DNA from: Peteryoungia rhizophila
GTDB lineage: Bacteria > Pseudomonadota > Alphaproteobacteria > Rhizobiales > Rhizobiaceae
Assembly (NCBI RefSeq): GCF_004912145.1
Contig: NZ_STGT01000007.1
Location: 140,301-204,300, forward strand
Direction of reading: 5' to 3'
DNA: 64,000 bases
Made by a program: the position numbers and the translations under genes. The notes beneath the pieces were generated by a model, which did not search any database, was not told the DNA's origin, and saw only the letters and a list, made by a program, of their open reading frames with translations. Of the stretch, positions 44,294-52,156 are shown piece after piece (within the stretch, counting starts at the first letter, position 1; each line of letters begins with the position of its first letter).

Positions 44294-45184
44294 TCACCCG
44301 TTGACGAAATCCGTTTTGCGATAGCCCTGGAGATACAGGAGGGCGGTGAGGTCACCGTGGTCGATGCGGATCCCGGCCTCCGCGGCAACTGCGGGTTTGG
44401 CGTGCAGGGCGACGCCGGACCCTGCGATGCCGAGCATGCCGAGATCGTTGGCGCCATCTCCGACGGCAATGGTGTCGTCAGGGGAAATGCCGAGCTTCCT
44501 TGTGATGTCCAATAGCGCATCGACCTTGGCCTGTTTGCCGAGGATTGGTTCGGCAACTGCGCCCGTCAGATAGCCATCGCTTTCGAGCAGGATGTTGGCG
44601 CGGTTCTCGTCGAAGCCGAGCGTGGCAGCGATCCTTGTGGTGAAGACGGTGAAGCCGCCCGAGACGAGCGCGGTGTGTCCACCCCTGGCCTTCATCGTGG
44701 CGATCAGTTCTCGGCCGCCAGGCGTTAGCGTGATACGCTTCTCGATGACTTCGTCGACCACCGAGATGGGCATGCCCTTTAGTAGCGCCACCCGCTCGCG
44801 AAGGGCGGGTTCGAATGCGATTTCGCCATTCATTGCACGCGCCGTGATCTCGGACACCTTGTCCTTCAACCCGACTTCGGCCGCCAGCTCATCAATGCAT
44901 TCCTGGCCGATCATGGTCGAATCCATGTCGGCGATGAGGAAGGATTTGCGACGAGTTTCGGCGTCCTGCACGGCGACATCCACGGGCTGGCCTGCCAGAA
45001 CCTCGCGGATGAGGCGCTCCGCCTCGACTGCGTCCGTGCCGTCCGGAAGCGGAATGTCGCAGGCAATGCCGTCGGCGAGCCAGTAGAGCCGCGATGATGC
45101 GACCGCGTCCGCAGCCTTCTCGGCGAGCGCCGGGGTCAGAACAGGGTTTGACGGATTGGCGACAAGCGTGGCAACCAAGGCCAT
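44294..45184 (-). CDS. serB: Phosphoserine phosphatase SerB
   Basis: 296 residues. HAD-family phosphatase: motif I FLIADMDSTM (nucleophile D86, D88), motif II in LVSGGFTVFT, motif III and IV in 'AVGDGANDLGMLGIAGSGVALHAKP'. An N-terminal domain of about 75 residues resembles the ACT-like region of bacterial SerB. It releases serine from phosphoserine, the last step of serine synthesis. The start codon overlaps the divergent miaA start codon. Upstream promoter elements must therefore lie inside the miaA coding region. Confidence 0.96.
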   Translation of the reverse strand: MALVATLVANPSNPVLTPALAEKAADAVASSRLYWLADGIACDIPLPDGTDAVEAERLIREVLAGQPVDVAVQDAETRRKSFLIADMDSTMIGQECIDELAAEVGLKDKVSEITARAMNGEIAFEPALRERVALLKGMPISVVDEVIEKRITLTPGGRELIATMKARGGHTALVSGGFTVFTTRIAATLGFDENRANILLESDGYLTGAVAEPILGKQAKVDALLDITRKLGISPDDTIAVGDGANDLGMLGIAGSGVALHAKPAVAAEAGIRIDHGDLTALLYLQGYRKTDFVNG

Positions 45185-46097
45185 GATGGAAGATCCTAGC
45201 AAGAACTCAGACGCGATCCTGATAACCGGGCCGACCGCCAGCGGCAAGTCCGCGCTTGCGCTCGATTTCGCCCGACGGCATGGCGGCGTTGTCATCAATG
45301 CCGACAGCATGCAGGTTTATGACACGCTGCGGGTCGTGACCGCCCGTCCGAGCGTCGAGGAAATGGACGGGGTTCCACACGAACTCTACGGCCGTGTGCC
45401 CGCATCGCGTAGCTACTCCACCGGAGACTGGCTGCGGGAGGTGGAACAACTCCTCGAACGCATCAAGGGAGAGGGGCGCCTGCCGGTCATCATTGGTGGG
45501 ACGGGGCTCTACTTCAAGGCGCTGACGGGAGGGCTTTCAGAGATGCCGCCTGTCCCGGATGCGCTGCGGAGCGAAATCCGGCGCAGGTTGGAGATGGAAG
45601 GGGCCGAGGTGCTGCATGCAGAGCTGGTGACGCTCGATCCGCCCGTGGCGCAACGTCTCAATCCGAGCGACGGGCAACGGATCGTGCGAGCCGTGGAGGT
45701 GTTTCTGGCGACCGGACGCTCCATCGCCGAATTCCAGAAACAATCCGGACCGATGCTCGTCGATCCCGGTCGGGCCTTGAAGCTCATTGTCCTGCCGGAC
45801 AGAACCGTCCTGCAGGATCGCATCAACCGGCGCTTTGCGTTGATGATGGAGGAGGGGGCGGTCGAGGAGGTCGAGGCCTTGCTCGCACTCGATCTTGCGC
45901 CTGAAATGCCGGCCATGAAAGCGATTGGCGTGTCGCAGATCGCCGATATGCTGGCCGGGCGCATCACCCGGAAAGAGGCAACCGATCTCGCCTCTGCGGC
46001 GACGCGGCAATATGCCAAGCGGCAGATGACCTGGTTCCGTAATCAGATGGATGACAGCTGGCTGCGCATCGACCCGACCACATACCGGATCGACTAA
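45183..46097 (+). CDS. miaA: tRNA dimethylallyltransferase MiaA
   Basis: 304 residues. P-loop GPTASGKS near residue 15 and MiaA segments ADSMQVYDTLRVVTARPS, 'GGTGLYFKAL' and QYAKRQMTWFRNQ. It adds a dimethylallyl group to A37 of tRNAs reading codons that begin with U. The ATG at 45183 follows AAGG; an ATG at 45186 is also possible. The start overlaps the divergent serB start by two bases. It converges with the HerA-like gene (7-base gap). Confidence 0.96.
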   Translation: MMEDPSKNSDAILITGPTASGKSALALDFARRHGGVVINADSMQVYDTLRVVTARPSVEEMDGVPHELYGRVPASRSYSTGDWLREVEQLLERIKGEGRLPVIIGGTGLYFKALTGGLSEMPPVPDALRSEIRRRLEMEGAEVLHAELVTLDPPVAQRLNPSDGQRIVRAVEVFLATGRSIAEFQKQSGPMLVDPGRALKLIVLPDRTVLQDRINRRFALMMEEGAVEEVEALLALDLAPEMPAMKAIGVSQIADMLAGRITRKEATDLASAATRQYAKRQMTWFRNQMDDSWLRIDPTTYRID

Positions 46098-46104
46098 GGC
46101 CGTT

Positions 46105-48243
46105 TCAGTCGCGCTTGTAGAGGCTCGACAACGGCTTTTTCAGAATGCTTTCCCGAAGCGAGGAGCCACCCTCGCGGCGCAGCGGCTGTGAGCCGAAGGT
46201 CGCCGGCGCCGGCTCCGCAGCAGCGTATGTGGGGGCAGGAATCTCGGGGCGTGGCCGGACGGGATCGTCCATGCCAGTACGGGGAAGCATGTCGGGCCGA
46301 TACGGCTCGATGGGCGGCATTTCCGACGATGGCAATGTGTGGCGCTGGACAACTGTGTCATAGGCCGGGCGCGTGACCGGCGGGGCGGGTGCGATGGGCG
46401 TCGTGCTCACAACCGGGCGAGGGGCGTGGCTCTGAGCGAGGGCCGGCCTTACGTTGCCGAAACCTTCGTCCTCGTCGTCGAATTCTTCGTCGTCGTAAAT
46501 GCCATCAGGTGCGAGCGGGATGCCACCCTGGCCAAAGCCGCTGTCGAAGCTTTGCTGGAAGGCAGAGATGTCGGGACCTGCAATGGCGCGCATGCGGCCG
46601 ACGATGTTGCGCAGATCGACCGTATCCGGTGTCTCCTCGGTGTTTTTCGCGGTGACGCCGTTCGCCTTCGGCAGAGCCGATTCGTCGACGCGGGTGAAGC
46701 GCATGCGCATCGGGACGGCGATCGCCTCGCCGAAAGCGATGGCTTCACCATTGCCGATCGACGAGATGAAGCTGGTGGTCGAGATCGAACTATCGGGAAT
46801 GGCCGAGCGGATGATTTCCTGGTCGCGGTCGTTGGCAAGCCGCATGGCAAAGAGCGTCGAGCACTGCGACAGGATGGTCTGGTCGAGTTCACCGGGGCGC
46901 TGGGTGATCACGCCGAGCGAAACGCCGTATTTTCGGCCTTCCTTGGCGATGCGGGCTATGGCCTGCCGGGTCGGGAAGAAGCCGAGATTGGGGTCTGCGG
47001 GCACGTAGCGGTGTGCCTCTTCGCAGACGACGAGCATGTGGATCGCGCCGTTCGACCAGAGCGCCAGCTCGAAGGCCATGCGGCAAAGAACCGAGGCGAC
47101 GGAATTCACGACTTCGGATGGAATGCCGGCCAGCTGGAAGGTCGAGATCGGACGATCGTCTCCCGGGATGCGGAAGATATGCGCAATCGTCTCCATGATC
47201 GTGTCGCTGATCGTGTTGTTGGAGAACATGAAGTGATAGCGGGGGTCATTGACCGCCGACATGATGCGCATCTTGAGCGACCGCAGATAAGGTTTTTCGC
47301 CGCGACCTTCGAGGCGGCCGATGCGCTCGTCGATGAGCGCCATGAGATCGGCGATGCGATAGGGCACCGGCGTGTCCGCGGTCATCGAGCTCTTGTCGGC
47401 CATGCGGCGCATCAGGGCGCTTTCATTGCCGCGGAAGGCGCGTTTCGCCTCCGGCATCAGATCGCGCAGGATGTCGAGTTCCTCGGCCACCGGCGGGCGG
47501 CCGCGGAACAGGACCTCGGCGAATTCATCGAGCCGCATCAGCCAGAAGGGCAGGTCGAGCGTATCCGTATCGATGACAACAGCGAGTTCCGGGAAGGCGG
47601 CCGCGAATTCATTGTGTGGATCGAGGATCAGAATGCGGAGCTTCGGGTCGCTCTCGATTGCCTTGCGCAGCAGCAGCGAAACGGCCGTCGACTTGCCGAC
47701 GCCGGTCGAGCCGACCACTGCGAAATGCTTCGACAGCATGGATGGAATGTGGATGGTCGCGTCGATCGACTCGTCCTGGGTCAGCTTTCCGATGACGGCC
47801 GTGTCGTTGAGGCGGGTGTCGTAGATGCGCAGGAGGTCGGCCGCGCGAATGCGGTGTGCGATGGCGCCGAGATAGGGGTAGCGCGAAATGCCTGTAGAGA
47901 AGGTCTCCTTACCGTCCTCCTGGACATAGACTTCGCCCATGAGTTCGACCTCGATCAGGAACTGGTTGTCGGCACCTTCGCCCCAGTCCTTGCCTTCGGT
48001 CTGCATCGAATAGGCGAGCGCCACGACGCGGTTGTTGCCGACCGTGATCGAGATCAGGCGGCCGACGGACCAGAGCTCCGTGAGATCGGTGCCGCCTTCC
48101 GCAGCGACGGCGGCAATGGTCGCACGCGAGCCGTTGCAGGCGACGACACGTCCCAGCATCCGGTTGCCAGGCCGCATACCATCGCGGCGCTCTTGTTCTC
48201 CGGCGTCGCCGGACTTGTGAAGATCATCGTTCAACAAGCGCAT
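46105..48243 (-). CDS. HerA-like ATP-binding protein (FtsK/HerA superfamily)
   Basis: 712 residues. An N-terminal beta-barrel (HAS-barrel-like, about 25-140) is followed by a RecA-like ATPase: Walker A GSTGVGKST (178-186), LILDPHNE, 'LVVCEEAHRYVP' (Walker B with Glu) and GVITQRPGELD. The C-terminal 120 residues are acidic then Pro-rich and probably disordered. HerA ATPases act with the NurA nuclease in DNA-end processing or as defence ATPases; no nuA or defence gene is adjacent. The ATG at 48243 has AGGGAGA. Confidence 0.9.
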   Translation of the reverse strand: MRLLNDDLHKSGDAGEQERRDGMRPGNRMLGRVVACNGSRATIAAVAAEGGTDLTELWSVGRLISITVGNNRVVALAYSMQTEGKDWGEGADNQFLIEVELMGEVYVQEDGKETFSTGISRYPYLGAIAHRIRAADLLRIYDTRLNDTAVIGKLTQDESIDATIHIPSMLSKHFAVVGSTGVGKSTAVSLLLRKAIESDPKLRILILDPHNEFAAAFPELAVVIDTDTLDLPFWLMRLDEFAEVLFRGRPPVAEELDILRDLMPEAKRAFRGNESALMRRMADKSSMTADTPVPYRIADLMALIDERIGRLEGRGEKPYLRSLKMRIMSAVNDPRYHFMFSNNTISDTIMETIAHIFRIPGDDRPISTFQLAGIPSEVVNSVASVLCRMAFELALWSNGAIHMLVVCEEAHRYVPADPNLGFFPTRQAIARIAKEGRKYGVSLGVITQRPGELDQTILSQCSTLFAMRLANDRDQEIIRSAIPDSSISTTSFISSIGNGEAIAFGEAIAVPMRMRFTRVDESALPKANGVTAKNTEETPDTVDLRNIVGRMRAIAGPDISAFQQSFDSGFGQGGIPLAPDGIYDDEEFDDEDEGFGNVRPALAQSHAPRPVVSTTPIAPAPPVTRPAYDTVVQRHTLPSSEMPPIEPYRPDMLPRTGMDDPVRPRPEIPAPTYAAAEPAPATFGSQPLRREGGSSLRESILKKPLSSLYKRD

Positions 48244-48373
48244 TCTCCCTGCTTGCGCAAGCTTAGGGCGGAGCGCTTAAAATTTCGTGTAATCCATTAG
48301 GTCCGCAGAGAGAATTGATCGGTTGGGCGCAACAAACTTTCGCGATCCGGCTGGAAAATTTAACAAAGATGCG

Positions 48374-48402
48374 TTGACGCTGGGATGCTTTCTGGCTAAC
48401 AC
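48374..48402 (+). promoter_or_regulatory. Candidate promoter of the ilv operon
   Basis: TTGACG (48374-48379) and TAACAC (48397-48402) are 17 bases apart. Transcription would begin near 48409, immediately before the ATG of the leader peptide at 48411. Confidence 0.5.
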
Positions 48403-48410
48403 TTCGCCCC

Positions 48411-48467
48411 ATGAAAAACTCGGTTGCACTTATCGTGGTGGGACGGCGCATGGGCAGGATGGTGTAA
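48411..48467 (+). CDS. ilv operon leader peptide
   Basis: An 18-codon frame, MKNSVALIVVGRRMGRMV, with a run of Val-Ala-Leu-Ile-Val-Val at codons 5-10, exactly the amino acids made by the downstream enzymes. No ribosome binding site lies upstream and the predicted transcription start is about two bases away, so the peptide may be translated from a leaderless message. The stop is at 48465-48467, inside the nested hairpin. This is the sensing element of the attenuator. Confidence 0.85.
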   Translation: MKNSVALIVVGRRMGRMV

Positions 48468-48493
48468 CCATCCGGCGATAGCCACCCATGCGC
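48446..48493 (+). promoter_or_regulatory. Attenuator stem within the ilv leader
   Basis: A perfect nine-base-pair stem (GCGCATGGG 48446-48454 with CCCATGCGC 48485-48493) encloses a smaller hairpin (GGATGG 48457-48462 with CCATCC 48468-48473) that spans the leader-peptide stop. A ribosome on the peptide would control whether these form. How they compete with the terminator just downstream is not clear by eye. Confidence 0.65.
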
Positions 48494-48501
48494 TAGATGA
48501 C

Positions 48502-48525
48502 AGGCTCCTCAAGGGGCCTTTTTTT
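48502..48525 (+). terminator. Attenuation terminator of ilvIH
   Basis: Stem AGGCTCC (48502-48508) with GGGGCCT (48513-48519, one G-T pair) and loop TCAA, followed by a run of seven T residues (48519-48525). It lies 56 bases upstream of the ilvI start. Confidence 0.85.
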
Positions 48526-48580
48526 ATGCCCAGAACCGGGTTATCAGCCCAAAAACCAAGAAGGCAGATGGAAACACAGC

Positions 48581-50359
48581 ATGACGGGTAAAGACAATCA
48601 GATGACTGGCGCCGAGATCGTCCTGCGCGCGCTCAAGGATAACGGTGTCGAACATATCTTCGGCTATCCCGGCGGGGCCGTGCTTCCGATCTATGACGAG
48701 ATCTTCCAGCAGGAAGAGATCCAGCACATCCTGGTGCGCCATGAGCAGGGCGCCGGCCATGCGGCCGAAGGTTATGCCCGCTCGACCGGCAAGGTCGGCG
48801 TCATGCTGGTCACGTCCGGCCCCGGTGCCACCAATGCGGTGACGCCGCTGCAGGATGCGCTGATGGACAGCGTACCGCTCGTCTGCATCTCCGGCCAGGT
48901 GCCGACCTCCTTGATCGGTTCTGATGCCTTCCAGGAGTGTGACACTGTCGGCATCACGCGCCCCTGCACCAAGCACAACTGGCTGGTCAAGGACGTCAAC
49001 CAGCTGGCAAGCGTCATCCATGAAGCGTTCCGCATCGCCCAGACCGGCCGCCCGGGCCCTGTTCTCGTCGACGTGCCCAAGGACATCCAGTTCGCCACCG
49101 GCACTTACACGCCGCCGGATGCGCACAAGACGCTGAAGAGCTACCAGCCCAAGGTCACCGGAGATGCGCTGGCCATCCAGGCCGCCGTCGAACTCATGGC
49201 GTCTGCCCGTCGGCCGATCATCTATTCGGGTGGCGGCGTCATCAATTCCGGTCCGGAAGCCACAAAGCTGCTGCGCGAATTGGTTGGTCTCACGGATTTC
49301 CCGATCACCTCGACGCTGATGGGTCTCGGCTGCTATCCGGCTTCGGGCAAGAACTGGCTCGGCATGCTCGGCATGCACGGTTCCTACGAGGCGAACATGG
49401 CGATGCATGATTGCGACGTCATGGTCTGCATCGGTGCACGCTTCGATGACCGCATCACCGGCCGCTTGAACGCTTTCTCGCCGAACTCGAAGAAGATCCA
49501 TATCGATATCGACCCGTCGTCGATCAACAAGAATGTCCGTGTCGACGTGCCGATCACCGGTGACGTTGGCCGGGTTCTCGAAGACATGGTCCGCGCCTGG
49601 CGGGCCCTGCCGAAGAAGCCTGAGGCTTCCCAGACGGCCGAGTGGAATACGAGCATCGCCAAGTGGCGGGCGCGCAATTCTTTCGCCTACACGCCGTCCA
49701 AGGATGTGATCATGCCGCAATACGCGCTGCAGCGGCTCTATGAGCTCAGCAAGCATCGCGATACCTACATCACGACCGAGGTCGGTCAGCACCAGATGTG
49801 GGCGGCACAGTATATCGGCTTCGAACAGCCGAACCGCTGGATGACGTCGGGCGGTCTCGGCACCATGGGCTACGGCCTGCCGGCTGCCATCGGCGTGCAG
49901 GTCGCGCATCCCGATGCGCTGGTCATCGATGTCGCGGGCGACGCCTCGATCCAGATGTGCATCCAGGAAATGTCCTGCGCCATCCAGTATGAGCTGCCGG
50001 TCAAGGTGTTCATCCTGAACAACCAGTACATGGGCATGGTCCGTCAGTGGCAGCAGCTCCTGCATGGCAACCGCCTGTCGAATTCCTATACGGAAGCCAT
50101 GCCCGATTTCGTCAAGCTGGCGGAAGCCTATGGCGCGGTCGGCATTCGTTGCGAGAAGCCCGGCGATCTCGACGGTGCGATTCAGGAAATGATCGACGTG
50201 AAGAAGCCTGTCATCTTCGACTGCCGTGTCGCCAATCTCGCCAATTGCTTCCCGATGATCCCCTCGGGCAAGGCACACAACGAGATGCTGCTGCCGGACG
50301 AGGCGACCGACGAAGCCGTCGCCAATGCCATCGATGCCAAGGGCCGTCAGCTCGTCTGA
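48581..50359 (+). CDS. ilvI: Acetolactate synthase large subunit
   Basis: 592 residues. Thiamine diphosphate enzyme that makes acetolactate or acetohydroxybutyrate, the first step of valine, leucine and isoleucine synthesis. The cofactor Glu is in VRHEQGAGHAAEGYAR, followed by 'VGVMLVTSGPGATN'; the FAD-binding middle domain and the C-terminal TPP motif (GDASIQMCIQEMSCAIQYE, then FILNNQY) are complete. The ATG at 48581 is used; an in-frame ATG at 48497 lies in the attenuator terminator and is rejected. Regulated by the leader at 48411-48525. Confidence 0.97.
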   Translation: MTGKDNQMTGAEIVLRALKDNGVEHIFGYPGGAVLPIYDEIFQQEEIQHILVRHEQGAGHAAEGYARSTGKVGVMLVTSGPGATNAVTPLQDALMDSVPLVCISGQVPTSLIGSDAFQECDTVGITRPCTKHNWLVKDVNQLASVIHEAFRIAQTGRPGPVLVDVPKDIQFATGTYTPPDAHKTLKSYQPKVTGDALAIQAAVELMASARRPIIYSGGGVINSGPEATKLLRELVGLTDFPITSTLMGLGCYPASGKNWLGMLGMHGSYEANMAMHDCDVMVCIGARFDDRITGRLNAFSPNSKKIHIDIDPSSINKNVRVDVPITGDVGRVLEDMVRAWRALPKKPEASQTAEWNTSIAKWRARNSFAYTPSKDVIMPQYALQRLYELSKHRDTYITTEVGQHQMWAAQYIGFEQPNRWMTSGGLGTMGYGLPAAIGVQVAHPDALVIDVAGDASIQMCIQEMSCAIQYELPVKVFILNNQYMGMVRQWQQLLHGNRLSNSYTEAMPDFVKLAEAYGAVGIRCEKPGDLDGAIQEMIDVKKPVIFDCRVANLANCFPMIPSGKAHNEMLLPDEATDEAVANAIDAKGRQLV

Positions 50360-50374
50360 CCGGGAGGAACAACC

Positions 50375-50947
50375 ATGAACGCACATCTTCAGCCGACCGG
50401 TTCGGCCTATTTCATCGCCAAGGAAACCTCGGCCATCGAGAGCCATACGCTCTCGGTGCTGGTTGATAACGAGCCCGGCGTTCTTGCCCGGGTCATCGGC
50501 CTGTTCTCCGGCCGTGGATACAACATCGAAAGCCTGACGGTGTCCGAGACGGAGCATGAAGCGCATCTGTCGCGCATCACGATCGTGACGCGCGGTACGC
50601 CCGGCGTACTCGAGCAGATCAAGGCGCAGCTCGAGCGGATCGTTCCGGTGCACCGGGTCCTCGATCTCACGGTCCGGGCGAGGGATCTCGGCCAGGAGCG
50701 CCCGATAGAGCGGGAAGTGGCTCTTGTGAAGGTCGTGTCATCAGGCGAGATGCGAGCAGAAACGCTGCGGTTGGCCGATGCTTTCCAGGCTAAAGTGGTG
50801 GACGCGACTGTCGATCACTTTATCTTCGAGATTACCGGCAAGTCCTCGAAGATCGACCAGTTCGTCTCGATCATGAAGCCGCTCGGCCTCAACGAGATCT
50901 GCCGTACCGGGATTGCTGCGATGAATCGCGGTTCGCAGGGTATGTAA
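50375..50947 (+). CDS. ilvH: Acetolactate synthase small (regulatory) subunit
   Basis: 190 residues. An ACT domain near the N-terminus ('HTLSVLVDNEPGVLARVIGL') and the ALS small-subunit C-terminal domain (about 105-185). It binds valine and gives feedback control to the large subunit. The start is 15 bases after the ilvI stop, with GGGAGGA upstream. The first 20 residues are a short N-terminal extension. Confidence 0.97.
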   Translation: MNAHLQPTGSAYFIAKETSAIESHTLSVLVDNEPGVLARVIGLFSGRGYNIESLTVSETEHEAHLSRITIVTRGTPGVLEQIKAQLERIVPVHRVLDLTVRARDLGQERPIEREVALVKVVSSGEMRAETLRLADAFQAKVVDATVDHFIFEITGKSSKIDQFVSIMKPLGLNEICRTGIAAMNRGSQGM

Positions 50948-50972
50948 GGAATTCGCCAATTGGCGAAATGAC

Positions 50973-50999
50973 AAAGGGCGGCCTTGCGGTCGCCCTTTT
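50973..50999 (+). terminator. Terminator after ilvH
   Basis: A ten-base-pair stem with one G-T pair (AAGGGCGGCC 50974-50983 with GGTCGCCCTT 50988-50997, loop TTGC) ends in a short T run. Preceded by a 16-base perfect palindrome (50952-50967). It probably also ends the convergent ArsR-like gene. Confidence 0.8.
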
Positions 51000-51012
51000 G
51001 CTTGATGCGGTC

Positions 51013-51546
51013 TCAGTTCATGCCGAGCAGGTCGAGAAGGCCCATCTGCTGCGGTGCCGGGGACAGGTCCTCGGCTGCCTTCTTCGCCTTTTGCTTGGCT
51101 GGTTTTTCGGTGGCCGGTTTCGCCGTGGCTGCTTTTCCAGCCTTGCTTGCCGCTGCCGCCGCTTCCTTTCGATCGGCTTTCTTCTTCACAGACTTCTTCG
51201 TCGGGTTGGCTTCGGCGGTCTCTGGTCCGGCCTGTTCGCCCGCTGCTTCGGTCGTCGGCAGCATGGCCAGCAGCGCGTGCCGCAATGCGGCTGGCCTCAG
51301 GCTGTAGTGAATGTACTGGCCCTTTTTTTCGCCTTCGATCAGTTCGGCATTTTCCAGGATCGACAGGTGCTGGGAGATCGAGGGCTTGGCCATGTCGAAG
51401 CGGGCGGCGATCTCGCCGGCAGTCAGGGTCGATTGGGAAAGGTGTACCAGCATCATGCGCCTGGGATCGGAGGCGAGCGCGTGAAAGACACGGGACGAGA
51501 TCTTGTCCATTGCCGGATGTGCATCGTTCTTGCCGCGCTTCGCCAT
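51013..51546 (-). CDS. ArsR-family regulator with Lys/Ala-rich tail
   Basis: 177 residues. A winged-helix domain (about 13-95) with 'VFHALASDPRRMMLVHLSQSTLTAGEIAARFDMAKPSISQHL' and the wing 'GQYIHYSL' is an ArsR/SdpR-type repressor. Residues about 116-157 are a Lys/Ala/Pro-rich stretch (e.g. KPATEKPAKQKAKKA) like histone H1 tails, then a short hydrophobic end (MGLLDLLGMN). No cysteine metal-binding motif is visible, so it is probably not a metal sensor. ATG 51546 has AGGGGAC. Target unknown. Confidence 0.9.
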   Translation of the reverse strand: MAKRGKNDAHPAMDKISSRVFHALASDPRRMMLVHLSQSTLTAGEIAARFDMAKPSISQHLSILENAELIEGEKKGQYIHYSLRPAALRHALLAMLPTTEAAGEQAGPETAEANPTKKSVKKKADRKEAAAAASKAGKAATAKPATEKPAKQKAKKAAEDLSPAPQQMGLLDLLGMN

Positions 51547-51675
51547 GACGTCCCCTGTCACTCTGCAGCTTTTGAGGCTGCAGTTTCTGAATTAGGCAAT
51601 CTCCTAATTTCCTGAGGGGCTTGCGTAAAGTGCCGTAAATGCAGCGCCTGTGGATAGATCGCAATATCTCGATGG

Positions 51676-52155
51676 TCAGAAGCCGATCGGGATTTCCGGC
51701 TTGTTCAGCATCAGCCACAGGATTGCCATCACCGAGAAGAAGGCAGGAAAGCCGCAGGCAAACCAGATGCGGAAGAGGTGGTGATAGCGGGCCGGTAGCG
51801 GCGTGCCCGAGGCGACTGCTTGGCGGGCGAGGTCGCGCAGTTGGACCTGGATCCAGACGACGGGGAGCCAGAACAGGCCGACCACCACATACAGGATCAG
51901 TGACGTAAGCACCCAGCCTGATGTCAGCGGCCAGCCGATCTCGTGGGCGAGCCAGGCGCCGGTAACAGGCTGCAGGATGGCGGCGGTCGCGGTGAACAGC
52001 GTGTCTGCGACGACCACGGTGCCGGCGACATGGGCGATGTGGGCGGGGTTGCCTGCGCGATGGGCGAGCAGCATGAAGAAGGCGACGCCCGCACCCGTGC
52101 CCAAGAGCACTGTGGCTCCGATCACATGCACGAAGCGCAGTATCTCCTCGAGCAT
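51676..52155 (-). CDS. DUF2269 family membrane protein
   Basis: 159 residues with four predicted membrane helices; 'RFVHVIGATVLLGTGAGVAFFMLLAH' begins with a conserved His, and the family pattern 'ILQPVTGAWLA' is visible. DUF2269 has no proven function; a heme or quinone link is possible because of its conserved histidines. It starts one base after the stop of the SDR-DoxX gene, so it is the last gene of a minus-strand operon. Confidence 0.88.
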   Translation of the reverse strand: MLEEILRFVHVIGATVLLGTGAGVAFFMLLAHRAGNPAHIAHVAGTVVVADTLFTATAAILQPVTGAWLAHEIGWPLTSGWVLTSLILYVVVGLFWLPVVWIQVQLRDLARQAVASGTPLPARYHHLFRIWFACGFPAFFSVMAILWLMLNKPEIPIGF

Positions 52156-52156
52156 C

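Noticed and set aside
46339..48300. Plus-strand frame of 653 codons opposite the HerA-like gene
   Set aside because: Antisense shadow of a gene with clear Walker motifs.
48497..48580. Upstream extension of ilvI to the ATG at 48497
   Set aside because: It would place the start inside the attenuator terminator. The ATG at 48581 gives the normal N-terminus.
48524..50653. Minus-strand frame of 709 codons opposite ilvI-ilvH
   Set aside because: Antisense to two well-recognised genes, Arg/His/Asp-rich composition, no domain character.
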